Below are positions 1 to 7,817 of a stretch of 64,000 bases of DNA, one piece after another. The DNA lies in the NCBI GenBank assembly GCA_035528035.1, contig DATKZI010000022.1, forward strand, positions 1 to 64,000, read 5' to 3'. This DNA is from JABLTI01 sp035528035. Its GTDB lineage: Archaea > Asgardarchaeota > Heimdallarchaeia > JABLTI01. Below the pieces are notes generated by a model. It was not told the DNA's origin. It searched no databases and saw nothing but the letters and a program-made list of their open reading frames with translations. The position numbers were made by a program, and so were the translations under genes. Positions within the stretch are counted from its first letter, which is position 1. Every line of letters begins with the position of its first letter.

Positions 1-434
1 GTGTTCCCGGTGGAATCTATATGATCGTTATACTGATCTTTGCATTGATCGGCTGGGGTGGAATTAGCTTAATAGTTAGAAGTACCATTCTGTCTCTGAA
101 AAACACTGAATTCATAGAAGCTGAACGTGCTTTAGGTGCAAACGATCGACGAATAATCTTCAGACACATCATTCCTAACTCTCTCTCACCAGTTATAGTG
201 ATCACAACATTAGGTATTGCTAATACCCTAATGACCATTGCTGCTCTAGCATTCTTCGGTCTAGGCGATCCTACCGCAGTTTCTTGGGGTGACGATCTAG
301 CTTATCACCGAGATAACTTACTTACCTGGTGGTGGATGCCCACTTGGCCTGCAACGATGATCTTTATCACCATCCTTGGTTTCAACCTGATGGGAGATGC
401 CTTACGAGACGCATTAGACCCAAAACTCAAATAA
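1..434 (+). CDS. ABC transporter permease, DppC/OppC family (3' part)
   Basis: C-terminal 144 codons of a binding-protein-dependent transport permease; the reading frame is open to the left edge, so the 5' part is missing. The EAA loop that docks on the ATPase is visible as EAERALGANDRRIIFRHIIPN, with membrane segments before and after it. The end (GDALRDALDPKLK) is typical of DppC/OppC subunits of peptide/nickel or oligosaccharide importers. The substrate cannot be read from this fragment. A hairpin with a T-rich tail follows the stop. Confidence 0.9.
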   Translation, partial: VPGGIYMIVILIFALIGWGGISLIVRSTILSLKNTEFIEAERALGANDRRIIFRHIIPNSLSPVIVITTLGIANTLMTIAALAFFGLGDPTAVSWGDDLAYHRDNLLTWWWMPTWPATMIFITILGFNLMGDALRDALDPKLK

Positions 435-445
435 ACTGTAAATAT

Positions 446-479
446 AAGACGCTTGACGTCTTAATATTTTCTTTTTTTT
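446..479 (+). terminator. Hairpin plus T-rich tail after permease gene
   Basis: AAGACG and CGTCTT form a perfect 6-bp stem around a 5-nt loop (446-462), followed by TTTTCTTTTTTT. It sits 12 nt after the permease stop, so it probably ends that operon. The role is inferred from position and sequence only. Confidence 0.55.
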
Positions 480-542
480 ATTATTATTAGATAGAAATAA
501 AATAATTTTATTTGAAAAATTATTTTTAGATAAATATTTTTT

Positions 543-557
543 CGAAACATTTATATA
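543..557 (+). promoter_or_regulatory. Probable BRE/TATA promoter of the TFB gene
   Basis: A BRE-like CGAAACA is followed by TTTATATA (550-557) in the 332-bp gap between the permease and TFB. Transcription would start near 580, giving a 5' leader of about 185 nt. That leader holds only two very short ATG frames (5 and 10 codons) and no other gene I can see. Confidence 0.4.
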
Positions 558-766
558 TTAAGTTCAAGGAAAAATGTTAGAAGCAATATAAAAATCTTTC
601 CCGAAGCGGTAAAAAATAAAAAAATATGTGGGGTCATTTTATCAGTACGAAGAGGTAATCTTCATATTGAAAATCTCTTCTCAAAAGAATTAAAATAGAA
701 TACTACTGGACTTCATCGCTTTTAGAAGGTTTAAAAAAGCTACTTAAAGGAGCTGTAAAAAAAAGC

Positions 767-1699
767 ATGTCTGAAGAAGAATCTCAAGAAAAAACTCAAG
801 CAACTTGTTCTGAATGTGGTTCAACAGATATAATTAGTGATGCAACAAGAGGAGAACGAATCTGTACAAATTGCGGAGCAGTTATAGATGAACATATAAT
901 TGATGAGGGGCCTGAATGGAGAGCCTTTACATCAGAAGAACGAAATAAAAGAAGTAGAGTTGGTTCACCTACATCATTTGCTGTTCATGATAAGGGATTA
1001 GCAACACAAATTGGGTGGGAAGATCGTGATGTTTATGGTAAGAAACTATCACCCAGAAGAAGAGCACAAATCTACAGATTGAGAAAATGGCAAATAAGAA
1101 CAAGAGTTCATTCTTCAATGGATAGGAATCTAGCTTATGCTATGAGTGAATTAGATAGATTAAGCTCACAAATAGGTATTCCTAGAACTGTAAAAGAGAC
1201 TGCAGCAGTTATTTATAGAAAAGCTATAGAAAGACATCTCATTAGAGGAAGAAGTATTGAAGCTATGATAGCAGCAGCAGTTTATGCAGCTGCAAGAATC
1301 AGAAGAGTTCCTAGAACCTTAGATGAAATAGCAAAAAATAGTCGAATCTCTAAGAAAGAGTTAGGTAGATGTTATAGATTAATTATTAGAGAATTACAAA
1401 TACGAATACCTTTAGCCAATCCTAATGACTATATTATTCGATTTAGCGCAGAATTAAGATTATCAGGACATACAGCACAGAGAGCTATTGAAATCATTGA
1501 CCAAGCTAAAGAGAATGGGTTAACAGCTGGAAAGGATCCAACAGGTTTAGCAGCAGCTTCAATATACATAGCAGGTATAATAGAGGGAGAACGAAGAACA
1601 CAAAGAGAAATCGCGGAAACTGCTACAGTAACTGAGGTAACTGTACGAAATAGATATAAAGAATTAGTACGAAGATTAGGGATCGAAATTACTGTATAA
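767..1699 (+). CDS. tfb: Transcription initiation factor B (TFB/TFIIB)
   Basis: General factor that bridges TATA-bound TBP and RNA polymerase. The 310-residue length is normal for the family. An N-terminal zinc ribbon (C14-x2-C17...C33-x2-C36) is followed by the B-finger/linker (SRVGSPTSFAVHDKG) and two cyclin-like repeats, about 110-205 and 205-305. The second repeat contains TAGKDPTGLAAASIYIAG and the HTH-like end (TQREIAETATVTEVTVRNRYKEL). The start ATG lies 14 nt after AAAGGAG. It appears monocistronic with a long leader; an archaeon may carry further TFB copies outside this window. Confidence 0.98.
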   Translation: MSEEESQEKTQATCSECGSTDIISDATRGERICTNCGAVIDEHIIDEGPEWRAFTSEERNKRSRVGSPTSFAVHDKGLATQIGWEDRDVYGKKLSPRRRAQIYRLRKWQIRTRVHSSMDRNLAYAMSELDRLSSQIGIPRTVKETAAVIYRKAIERHLIRGRSIEAMIAAAVYAAARIRRVPRTLDEIAKNSRISKKELGRCYRLIIRELQIRIPLANPNDYIIRFSAELRLSGHTAQRAIEIIDQAKENGLTAGKDPTGLAAASIYIAGIIEGERRTQREIAETATVTEVTVRNRYKELVRRLGIEITV

Positions 1700-1762
1700 A
1701 ATTGATTCTGTTTTAACAGGATCATTTCTTTCATTTTTATTCAAAAAAAAGGATTGTTAGTT

Positions 1763-2512
1763 ATGCTTGAGATTTTTCCATTGAAAGGTTTTCCAATTAT
1801 TAAAGAAGAGGATAATATAACTGAAATGATACTAAATACACTCGAGAAAAATACTAAATCAATTGAGGAAAATGATATTATTGTTATTGCGCAAAGTATT
1901 ATCTCGAGAGTTGAAAAAAGGATTATTAATCTCAATGATATTGAGCCATCTTCTTTTGCAAAAGAAATTGCTGAACAAAGTAATAAGGATCCTAAATTAG
2001 TTGAAATGATCCTTAGAGAATCGAAGAATATATGTAAAAATAGAAATGGTGTTTTAATAACAGAAACTAAACATGGTTTTGTTTGTGCAAATAGTGGTAT
2101 TGACAAGTCAAATGTCCCAGGTGAAAATACAGTTTCGCTGTTGCCAATTAATCCTGATAAATCAGCTCAAAAAATAAGAAAAGATATCAAAAAACGAACG
2201 AAGAAAGATGTAGCAGTTATAATATCCGACACGCACAATAGACCATTTAGGATGGGAGCAATAAATATAGCAATAGGTTGTTCAGGTATAAATCCATTAA
2301 AAAATTATATAGAAAAAATTGATTTGTTTGGCTATAAATTAAAAAGTTCAGTAACTTCAGACGCAGACCAATTATGTTCTGCAGCAGGTTTAGTTATGGG
2401 AGAAGCAAATGAAGGATTTCCTGTAATAATAATTCGAGGATATCAATACGAAAAAGGAGAAATTTCAGCAAAAACATTAATTCGACCTGAAGAAAGAGAT
2501 TACTTTAGGTAA
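1763..2512 (+). CDS. cofE: Coenzyme F420-0:L-glutamate ligase
   Basis: GTP-dependent addition of gamma-linked glutamate to F420-0, the last step of coenzyme F420 synthesis in the cytosol. Family signatures are present: ETKHGFVCANSGIDKSNV, SDTHNRPFRMG and the glycine-rich TSDADQLCSAAGLVMGEAN stretch. About 250 residues matches stand-alone archaeal CofE, without the FbiB nitroreductase domain. A TTG at 1754 is also in frame, but AAAAGGA ends right before it, while the ATG at 1763 has proper spacing. The 3' end overlaps the convergent transglutaminase-like gene by 8 bp. It implies that the organism uses F420. Confidence 0.95.
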   Translation: MLEIFPLKGFPIIKEEDNITEMILNTLEKNTKSIEENDIIVIAQSIISRVEKRIINLNDIEPSSFAKEIAEQSNKDPKLVEMILRESKNICKNRNGVLITETKHGFVCANSGIDKSNVPGENTVSLLPINPDKSAQKIRKDIKKRTKKDVAVIISDTHNRPFRMGAINIAIGCSGINPLKNYIEKIDLFGYKLKSSVTSDADQLCSAAGLVMGEANEGFPVIIIRGYQYEKGEISAKTLIRPEERDYFR

Positions 2513-4457
2513 ATTTCTTTAATATAATAAAAATCAATAATGGAACGTAATCTTGAGTAATCAATTTTAGTGGTAAATTTAGAATTATATATTTTTGATT
2601 AAACTCTATATTAGAAAATGAATTTGTTATTTGCTCAGGATATCCAGAAGTAATATTAATGATTCCAGTGAGTATAACACCAGACTCTTGGAAATCATCT
2701 TCTTGTAGATTAACAGTTATATATTGAAGATCATATATTGGAACTTCGGTTCCAAGCCATTCAGCAGAGATTTTGTGCAAGCCACTATTTGCTGTAATCG
2801 GATAAGCATAATTAATGGAAGCATTTCCACCTGAATCAGTTATTGCTGAACCTAATATAATATTATCAGTAGTATCATAGAAAGTAATTTCTTCTCCTTC
2901 TACAAAATCTAAATCCCCTGGATCACCAGAGTAAAGATAAACAAGTAAATCAGTTAAACTACCACTTGCTAAAATTGCAAATATAGAAAATGATTGTGTA
3001 CGATTAACATAAGGACCAAACCAAGCATTAGGAGGATATGGGTCTTGATACCAAGCATTTGATAATGGATTAGGTTCAAATATATAAGGTGAAGGAGCTG
3101 TAGGAAGCATATGTGGGAATAAAAAGAATTCATTAGAACAGTAAAAAATCGGATTAACACCAATAACATTATTACCATAACTTTCTCTTATTCCAGGAAT
3201 TAGTGGTGAAGGATCAAATGCAACCCAATAACCAGTTGTACTACTAAAAGGAACAAATATTTCTACCCAAGAATGTAAATGTCTTGCACGAATTAGAAAT
3301 TCACTGCCACCATTATCACCATAAGAAAATCCCAAAATAATACGAGAAGGAATATTTTGTAACCTACATAAAATTGCTAAGGAGGCTGCAAAATGAGCTG
3401 CAGTGCCACTATGACGCGTTAAAAACCAATTGACATAATCCTCTCCTGTTGCAGGAGCATCATCAGATAAGCCCAATAACATGTTTACATCATATGTACA
3501 ATTTGTAGACAACCAAAGCATATCTTTCATAACTTGACCATAAATAGTTTTAGTGGGATCATATAGGTCAGATGCAATGGAGGTAGTATATTGAGCAGTA
3601 GTTGAATAACCAGAAGGTATTTGTAAATATCTTGCTGCTAACCCAGGATTAAGGGAAAGATAATTAGATAATGCACTATATCCAGCTGAATTTGCCTTAA
3701 TATCCGAATTATCTTGTTTTGTATATTCAACCGTGTAAGAAAGAGTTGTATTAGCTACTGTTGGAGTAAACTCACCACTAATGATTTTACAACCATACAT
3801 ATCTTGATCCATGCTAGTTGATATAACATCTCCTGATGGACTAAATTGATAATTTTCATATAATTTTTCCGAATTTATATAATGATAAGGTACAGGGAAA
3901 TAACGAGAAAGTTCTCCTCCAAGATAAGTCATTTCCATTGATGTAACGGAAAATTCACCATCACCAGTAGAAGTACTATAACCTGGATAAGTAGTAGTTG
4001 AAAAATTCCTTTCCCAAGCATCCATAGTATAAGTATCATAAGCTTCCATACGCCAATAATATTGATTATTGGAATCATAAGGTGAAACACGATACAAAAT
4101 AATATCTTGACTTTCTTCAGGTATACCTTCTGTAAAAAGATCCATAAAATCATCACTATCGTTATTTAAGCTCGGATCAAGATTTTGACTGGGAGCATCT
4201 CCTAGACCTGGAAAGGGCCAATTATCATCGTATTCCTTATTGATTATATCATCAATGCGTTCATGACGTACATTAAAAGCTTCAAAAAGTACCGGGGTCA
4301 TAATTATAGCAATCAAAAACAATGAAGGAAGAATTATTTTTGATAAATTCTCTCGAGAGAAAATCTTTCTCTTACCTTTTGCTGATTGTTCTCTAACTTT
4401 CTTAGAAGCTATATCAGACTGAGGTTTTCGATTGCCTTGTGACAAATACATCACCAA
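2505..4457 (-). CDS. Exported/membrane transglutaminase-fold protein, catalytic Cys missing
   Basis: 650 residues. One hydrophobic segment (about 38-60) acts as signal anchor, a large extracellular part follows, and the end is hydrophobic (VPLLIFIILKKFT). A transglutaminase-like core lies at about 345-420: TRHSGTAAHFAASLA, IPSRIILGF, HLHSWVE and FDPSP. His395 and Asp415 of the usual Cys-His-Asp triad are present, but the Cys of the G-x-C-x-x-F/A signature is Ala353. An Ig-like beta segment (about 500-600) follows. The fold is clear; protease or cross-linking activity is doubtful, and it may bind peptides or cell-surface polymers. GTG 4457 or ATG 4451 can start it. Monocistronic. Confidence 0.8.
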   Translation of the reverse strand: MVMYLSQGNRKPQSDIASKKVREQSAKGKRKIFSRENLSKIILPSLFLIAIIMTPVLFEAFNVRHERIDDIINKEYDDNWPFPGLGDAPSQNLDPSLNNDSDDFMDLFTEGIPEESQDIILYRVSPYDSNNQYYWRMEAYDTYTMDAWERNFSTTTYPGYSTSTGDGEFSVTSMEMTYLGGELSRYFPVPYHYINSEKLYENYQFSPSGDVISTSMDQDMYGCKIISGEFTPTVANTTLSYTVEYTKQDNSDIKANSAGYSALSNYLSLNPGLAARYLQIPSGYSTTAQYTTSIASDLYDPTKTIYGQVMKDMLWLSTNCTYDVNMLLGLSDDAPATGEDYVNWFLTRHSGTAAHFAASLAILCRLQNIPSRIILGFSYGDNGGSEFLIRARHLHSWVEIFVPFSSTTGYWVAFDPSPLIPGIRESYGNNVIGVNPIFYCSNEFFLFPHMLPTAPSPYIFEPNPLSNAWYQDPYPPNAWFGPYVNRTQSFSIFAILASGSLTDLLVYLYSGDPGDLDFVEGEEITFYDTTDNIILGSAITDSGGNASINYAYPITANSGLHKISAEWLGTEVPIYDLQYITVNLQEDDFQESGVILTGIINITSGYPEQITNSFSNIEFNQKYIILNLPLKLITQDYVPLLIFIILKKFT

Positions 4458-4511
4458 TTAGTATTATAAAATATCACATTTTAATATATCAATATACTCT
4501 TTGTAACAAAT

Positions 4512-5024
4512 TTAACCAATATCTTTTATTATAAGTTCTATCATTTTTGTAAGTTGTTCAGGGGAATTATTCGTCGTATCGATTTCTGTAATAAGATTTG
4601 GAGGCAAATTTTCTTGGAGTTTTATAAGACATTCATCCATAATTTCAGCTTGTACGTTCTCTTCAATTTTGTGTGAAGGATAATCTCGAGATGATTGTAA
4701 ACGAAGACGAAGAATATGAGGATTACAACGTAGAATAATTGCATGTTTAATAAATTCTTTTGGAACGATTTCAGCCGTATGACCTTCAATAATTAACAAA
4801 TGATTCAAACGGATAATTTCATCTGTAAGATAAGAAATAAGAAATTCTTCATCAATTATAACACTCTCTCGAGAATGGTCATAACCATAATAAAATCCAT
4901 TTTTAAGAACTAATTCATTTATATTTAAAACAGTATATCCTTTACTCTCGAGTAATTTACTTATTGTAGTTTTGCCAACTCCAGGGGTACCAGAAAGGAT
5001 AAGCACTCGAGATAAACTAGACAT
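4512..5024 (-). CDS. AK6/Fap7-type nucleotide kinase
   Basis: Small P-loop kinase of the archaeal/eukaryotic AK6 (Fap7) group; eukaryotic members act in adenylate metabolism and in late 18S rRNA processing with uS11. Walker A is GTPGVGKTT near residue 12. The family hallmark ENVQAEIMDECL is present near 125, and LRLRLQSSRDYPSHK is the lid. 170 residues is the usual size. The ATG lies in a minus-strand run of genes leading away from the putative origin. Whether it assists ribosome assembly here is inferred from the family. Confidence 0.9.
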   Translation of the reverse strand: MSSLSRVLILSGTPGVGKTTISKLLESKGYTVLNINELVLKNGFYYGYDHSRESVIIDEEFLISYLTDEIIRLNHLLIIEGHTAEIVPKEFIKHAIILRCNPHILRLRLQSSRDYPSHKIEENVQAEIMDECLIKLQENLPPNLITEIDTTNNSPEQLTKMIELIIKDIG

Positions 5025-5093
5025 AAGGACAACCAGTAAAAGCTATAATGCGTACTGCTTTAGAATTCTTTGGTAAAAAGGAAAAAAAGAAGG

Positions 5094-5447
5094 TTAGGAA
5101 CCAAGCTCAATTGACAAGAGATCATCACTGTTTTCAATCACTTGTACTGCTTCAGATGGAGCAACAACAGTATATTGAGATTCATTAGCTAATGATGATT
5201 TTTTGAAAAATTTCTTTGATTCCGGTAATCCTCGATTCCATTTAAAGAATTCAAGTCCTATGAAATTATCAAAATCGATTACTAACATAGTTTGTTTAAT
5301 TAATTCTGCTTCTTCTTCAGGAGTCAATCCATTTTCCAATATGAGGACCCTGTTTTGTCTAACTAATCGAATGATCATTTTGATTTTTTCAAAAGTGGTA
5401 AGCTTATTAGTAACATTCTTGGTAATAAAATCAATATAGTACTTCAT
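5094..5447 (-). CDS. DUF2073 (ArvB-like) partner of Era-like GTPase
   Basis: 117-residue protein with the conserved core ILENGLTPEEEAELIKQTM followed by a beta-rich stretch (IDFDNFIGLEFF), which I recognise as DUF2073. In many archaea this gene sits beside an Era-like GTPase, as here: its ATG is 10 bp after the stop of the GTPase gene, with GAGGTGA as ribosome site, so the two are co-translated. Proposals of a role in vesicle or membrane biology come from gene context only; no biochemical activity is known to me. Confidence 0.8.
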   Translation of the reverse strand: MKYYIDFITKNVTNKLTTFEKIKMIIRLVRQNRVLILENGLTPEEEAELIKQTMLVIDFDNFIGLEFFKWNRGLPESKKFFKKSSLANESQYTVVAPSEAVQVIENSDDLLSIELGS

Positions 5448-5457
5448 TTATCTCACC

Positions 5458-6066
5458 TCAAGAATTCGCTATAATAGCATCATATAATGCTTCAATATTA
5501 TCCCCTGTTTTAGCAGAGACTGAAACAATAGTTTGATCACTAAATGTTTGTCGAACTAACTCAGGTCGTGAATCAGGCAAATCAATTTTATTAGCAATAA
5601 TTATTATTGGAATTTTTTGCAATTGTAAATTACCAATAATAGTTAAATTAACTTGTTCAAAGGGTGTTTTAGTTGAATCAAGAATAACTAAAGCTACATC
5701 AACCTGATCAATCATTTTAATTGCCTCAAGGATCCCTTTAGTAGCCTCTTTTGCTCGTTGGATAGCTTCAGCTTCAGTAAGACCAAATTTAACAAAATTG
5801 CGATAATCAACAGTTGAAGCAATTCCAGGCATATCCATTAATGTAAAATTTAATTCATAGCCATCACGTTTAAGGTTAGCATTTTCAAGCTTGATAACTT
5901 TACGGGTTTCATGAGGAATTTCAGAAACAGGTCCTAAATCATCATAACCAAGATCATTAGCTATTCGATTTGCTAATGTAGTTTTACCGGCATTGACTTC
6001 ACCATAGAAAGCAAGCCTAATATTTTTCTTCTTCTTCCGAGAAATGATTTTGGAAATCCAACTCAT
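5458..6066 (-). CDS. Era-like small GTPase
   Basis: 202 residues forming a single G domain: Walker A GEVNAGKTT (22-30), switch II DMPG, NKID (G4) and SAKTG (G5). There is no KH domain, so it is not bacterial Era itself; it belongs to the archaeal Era-like GTPase family paired with DUF2073. The basic N-terminus (KIISRKKKKNIR) could touch membrane or RNA. It is the first gene left of the putative origin and is transcribed away from it. Confidence 0.88.
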   Translation of the reverse strand: MSWISKIISRKKKKNIRLAFYGEVNAGKTTLANRIANDLGYDDLGPVSEIPHETRKVIKLENANLKRDGYELNFTLMDMPGIASTVDYRNFVKFGLTEAEAIQRAKEATKGILEAIKMIDQVDVALVILDSTKTPFEQVNLTIIGNLQLQKIPIIIIANKIDLPDSRPELVRQTFSDQTIVSVSAKTGDNIEALYDAIIANS

Positions 6067-6176
6067 AACTCACAACAATCCTCCATTAAATATAGATAAA
6101 ATAAGAGCAGAAGTAAAAATAAGGAGTATTATTATCTACATATTTCCCTAATAAGATTAGTAATCTAAATTCATAT

Positions 6177-6656
6177 ATTCACAAAAAAAATGTATACATA
6201 TGAACACTGTATACACATTAAAACAAGAAATACATGTAATTTTGTGAATTAATCAGATAATTATTTTAAAAAAATAGGTTAATTTAGATAAAAAATTTAT
6301 TTTATTTATAAATAGAAGGTAAAATATAGTCTGTTTTTAATATTAATTTTAAAACATATTCTATTCACAAAGTATAGTTCTATTTTTGTGAAATAAGAGT
6401 AAAATAGCACAATATTTGTGAATAAAGAAGGATTTTAAGACCTTATTTTTAAAAAATAAGGATTTTATTCAAATATTTTGTGAATTCACAACTTTTCTGT
6501 GAATATGTGAATAAAAAGACGATTTTAGAAGTTTATAATGATATTCCAGTAGAAATAAAGGGGTTTTTAAAAATGAAATTAACATTTTGTTAAAAAATAC
6601 ACTAGTTTTTATGTCAGTTTTATTATCTAATATTTTTTTAGATCACCTGTTCACAA
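6177..6656. repeat. TTGTGAAT / ATTCACAA repeat family
   Basis: About ten short copies in both orientations: near 6177, 6242, 6363, 6386, 6416, 6478, 6484, 6498, 6506 and 6650. Two fuse into the perfect 14-bp palindrome TTGTGAATTCACAA (6478-6491). They cluster on the left half of the candidate origin and are not spaced like CRISPR repeats. Likely protein-binding sites; the binder is unknown. Confidence 0.6.
6544..6563 (+). repeat. ORB-like element 1
   Basis: TTCCAGTAGAAATAAAGGGG closely resembles the archaeal origin recognition box: dyad part TTCCAGTAGAAA followed by the G-string. It is the best match of the four. Confidence 0.7.
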
Positions 6657-6692
6657 CTATACACAATATTGTATTTTAAGAAATGACTAACT

Positions 6693-6713
6693 CCCCTCTA
6701 TTTCCAATGGAGA
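6693..6713 (-). repeat. ORB-like element 2 (inverted)
   Basis: On the minus strand it reads TCTCCATTGGAAATAGAGGG, with dyad and G-string in the same order as element 1. It therefore faces element 1, the usual arrangement of paired Orc1/Cdc6 sites around an unwinding region. Confidence 0.65.
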
Positions 6714-6849
6714 TGCTATGTTCATGTAACGTGTAAACTCTTAGAATAATAATAATAATAAAAACTCTTGTTTGGTACTTAAGATACTATCTAATATATT
6801 AATATTTTGTCTATTTAAATAACAAATTTATAAAGTAAAAAAGTTAATA

Positions 6850-6869
6850 TTCCAATAGAAATAAACGGG
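6850..6869 (+). repeat. ORB-like element 3
   Basis: TTCCAATAGAAATAAACGGG matches element 1 in 17 of 20 positions, in the same orientation and about 306 bp away. Confidence 0.65.
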
Positions 6870-6997
6870 TCTTATATAGAATTAATTCAATCCCAGGATT
6901 AAATGAAAAAAAGCAATCAATAAGATCACAAAAAAGTAGGTTTTAAAATATTATCTGTATAATATCTAGATAATAAAATCAAATTTATATTAACTTA

Positions 6998-7017
6998 CCT
7001 ATATTTCTATTGGAGAT
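6998..7017 (-). repeat. ORB-like element 4 (inverted, at gene start)
   Basis: The minus strand reads ATCTCCAATAGAAATATAGG. Its G-string is weak. The GGAG at its right end also serves as ribosome site for the winged-helix gene starting at 7025, so initiator binding could affect that gene. Confidence 0.55.
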
Positions 7018-7024
7018 AAAACAG

Positions 7025-7462
7025 TTGAGCAAAAGAAAAGTTAAGGTTGAAATGAGTGATGACCAAGATAATAAAATCACAATTACTTTTGAAGGTAAAT
7101 TAGATGAAAAAAGCCTCAAAACCTTAATTCTATCAGCTAATAATATTTTAGGAAAAGAAGTAGCAACGTTAGGAGATAGCCCTGATGTTTCAGTTGAAGA
7201 AGCGTTAGATATGTCCTTAATAGAAAGAGTAAAATTACTTATATCAACAGCACATGGAATGGGATCTTGGTTTACAACAAATGATTTATGTGACTCATAT
7301 CATGATGTATTTTCAGCTATACTAAAAATCACTACAGCAAGCACATATTTGGCAAGATTATCTGATGAAGGATTCTTGGAGCGAAGTGGGTCCAGGAATG
7401 AAAGAAAATTCCAGATTGTTCGAGAATATCGTGAAAAATTACCTAAAATAATTACTCAGTAA
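7025..7462 (+). CDS. Origin-adjacent winged-helix-like protein, function unknown
   Basis: About 145 residues. An N-terminal beta segment (VKVEMSDDQDNKITITFEG) is followed by a linker and a helical C-terminal half that looks like a winged helix (MGSWFTTNDLCDSY...TTASTYLARLSDEGFLERSGSRNERKFQIV). I do not recognise a named family. An in-frame TTG at 7010 lies inside ORB element 4; the TTG at 7025 has GGAGAT seven bases upstream and is the better start. It is the first gene right of the candidate origin, so a DNA-binding role there is a reasonable guess. It overlaps the convergent gene by 11 bp. Confidence 0.65.
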   Translation: MSKRKVKVEMSDDQDNKITITFEGKLDEKSLKTLILSANNILGKEVATLGDSPDVSVEEALDMSLIERVKLLISTAHGMGSWFTTNDLCDSYHDVFSAILKITTASTYLARLSDEGFLERSGSRNERKFQIVREYREKLPKIITQ

Positions 7463-7772
7463 AATATTCAAAAGAAGCAATATCCTGAGCAATTGAAATT
7501 TCATTTTTAAATAATTCACCTAATAATTGGAAAATTTCTTTGCCAAGATCAGAAAGAAATACTATACCAGGAGCATTACCTATTAAACCTGATTTACTAA
7601 ATTCTTGGAGATATCTCGAGATAGTTATATTAGAAAAACGGGTCCAGTTGATTAATTCATTACGTGTGCAAAAATCATTATTCGAGATTAAAGTAAAAAT
7701 AAGACGAGCACTATACGTACTAAAACAATTTCGAGTAATATTTCCTAGTATTAAATCTTGAATCATGATCAT
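7452..7772 (-). CDS. Small winged-helix DNA-binding protein
   Basis: 106 residues with a recognisable HTH (FCTRNELINWTRFSNITISRYLQEFSKSGLI) and a short wing (GIVFLSDLGKEIFQLL), resembling MarR/ArsR-like archaeal regulators. No ligand-binding domain is present. Convergent with, and overlapping by 11 bp, the winged-helix gene beside the candidate origin. The target is unknown. Confidence 0.65.
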   Translation of the reverse strand: MIMIQDLILGNITRNCFSTYSARLIFTLISNNDFCTRNELINWTRFSNITISRYLQEFSKSGLIGNAPGIVFLSDLGKEIFQLLGELFKNEISIAQDIASFEYFTE

Positions 7773-7817
7773 CTAAAAATTAATTCAAATTAAGAGATAA
7801 AAACACAACAAAAGAAA

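Larger units (their letters stand above)
6067..7009. other. Candidate replication origin (gene-free, ORB-bearing region)
   Basis: About 940 bp with no credible gene, far more AT-rich than its flanks. It holds four ORB-like elements (two in each orientation), about ten TTGTGAAT/ATTCACAA repeats, and long A/T runs such as 6781-6840 that could unwind. ORB elements (TTCCAGTGGAAA...GGGG type) are the Orc1/Cdc6 binding sites of archaeal origins. No orc1/cdc6 gene lies in the window, so the claim rests on the cis elements. Flanking genes on the left read away from the region. Confidence 0.7.

Noticed and set aside
6177..6656. CRISPR array in the origin region
   Set aside because: The repeats are only about 8 bp, irregularly spaced and in both orientations. 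There are no uniform spacers or cas genes.
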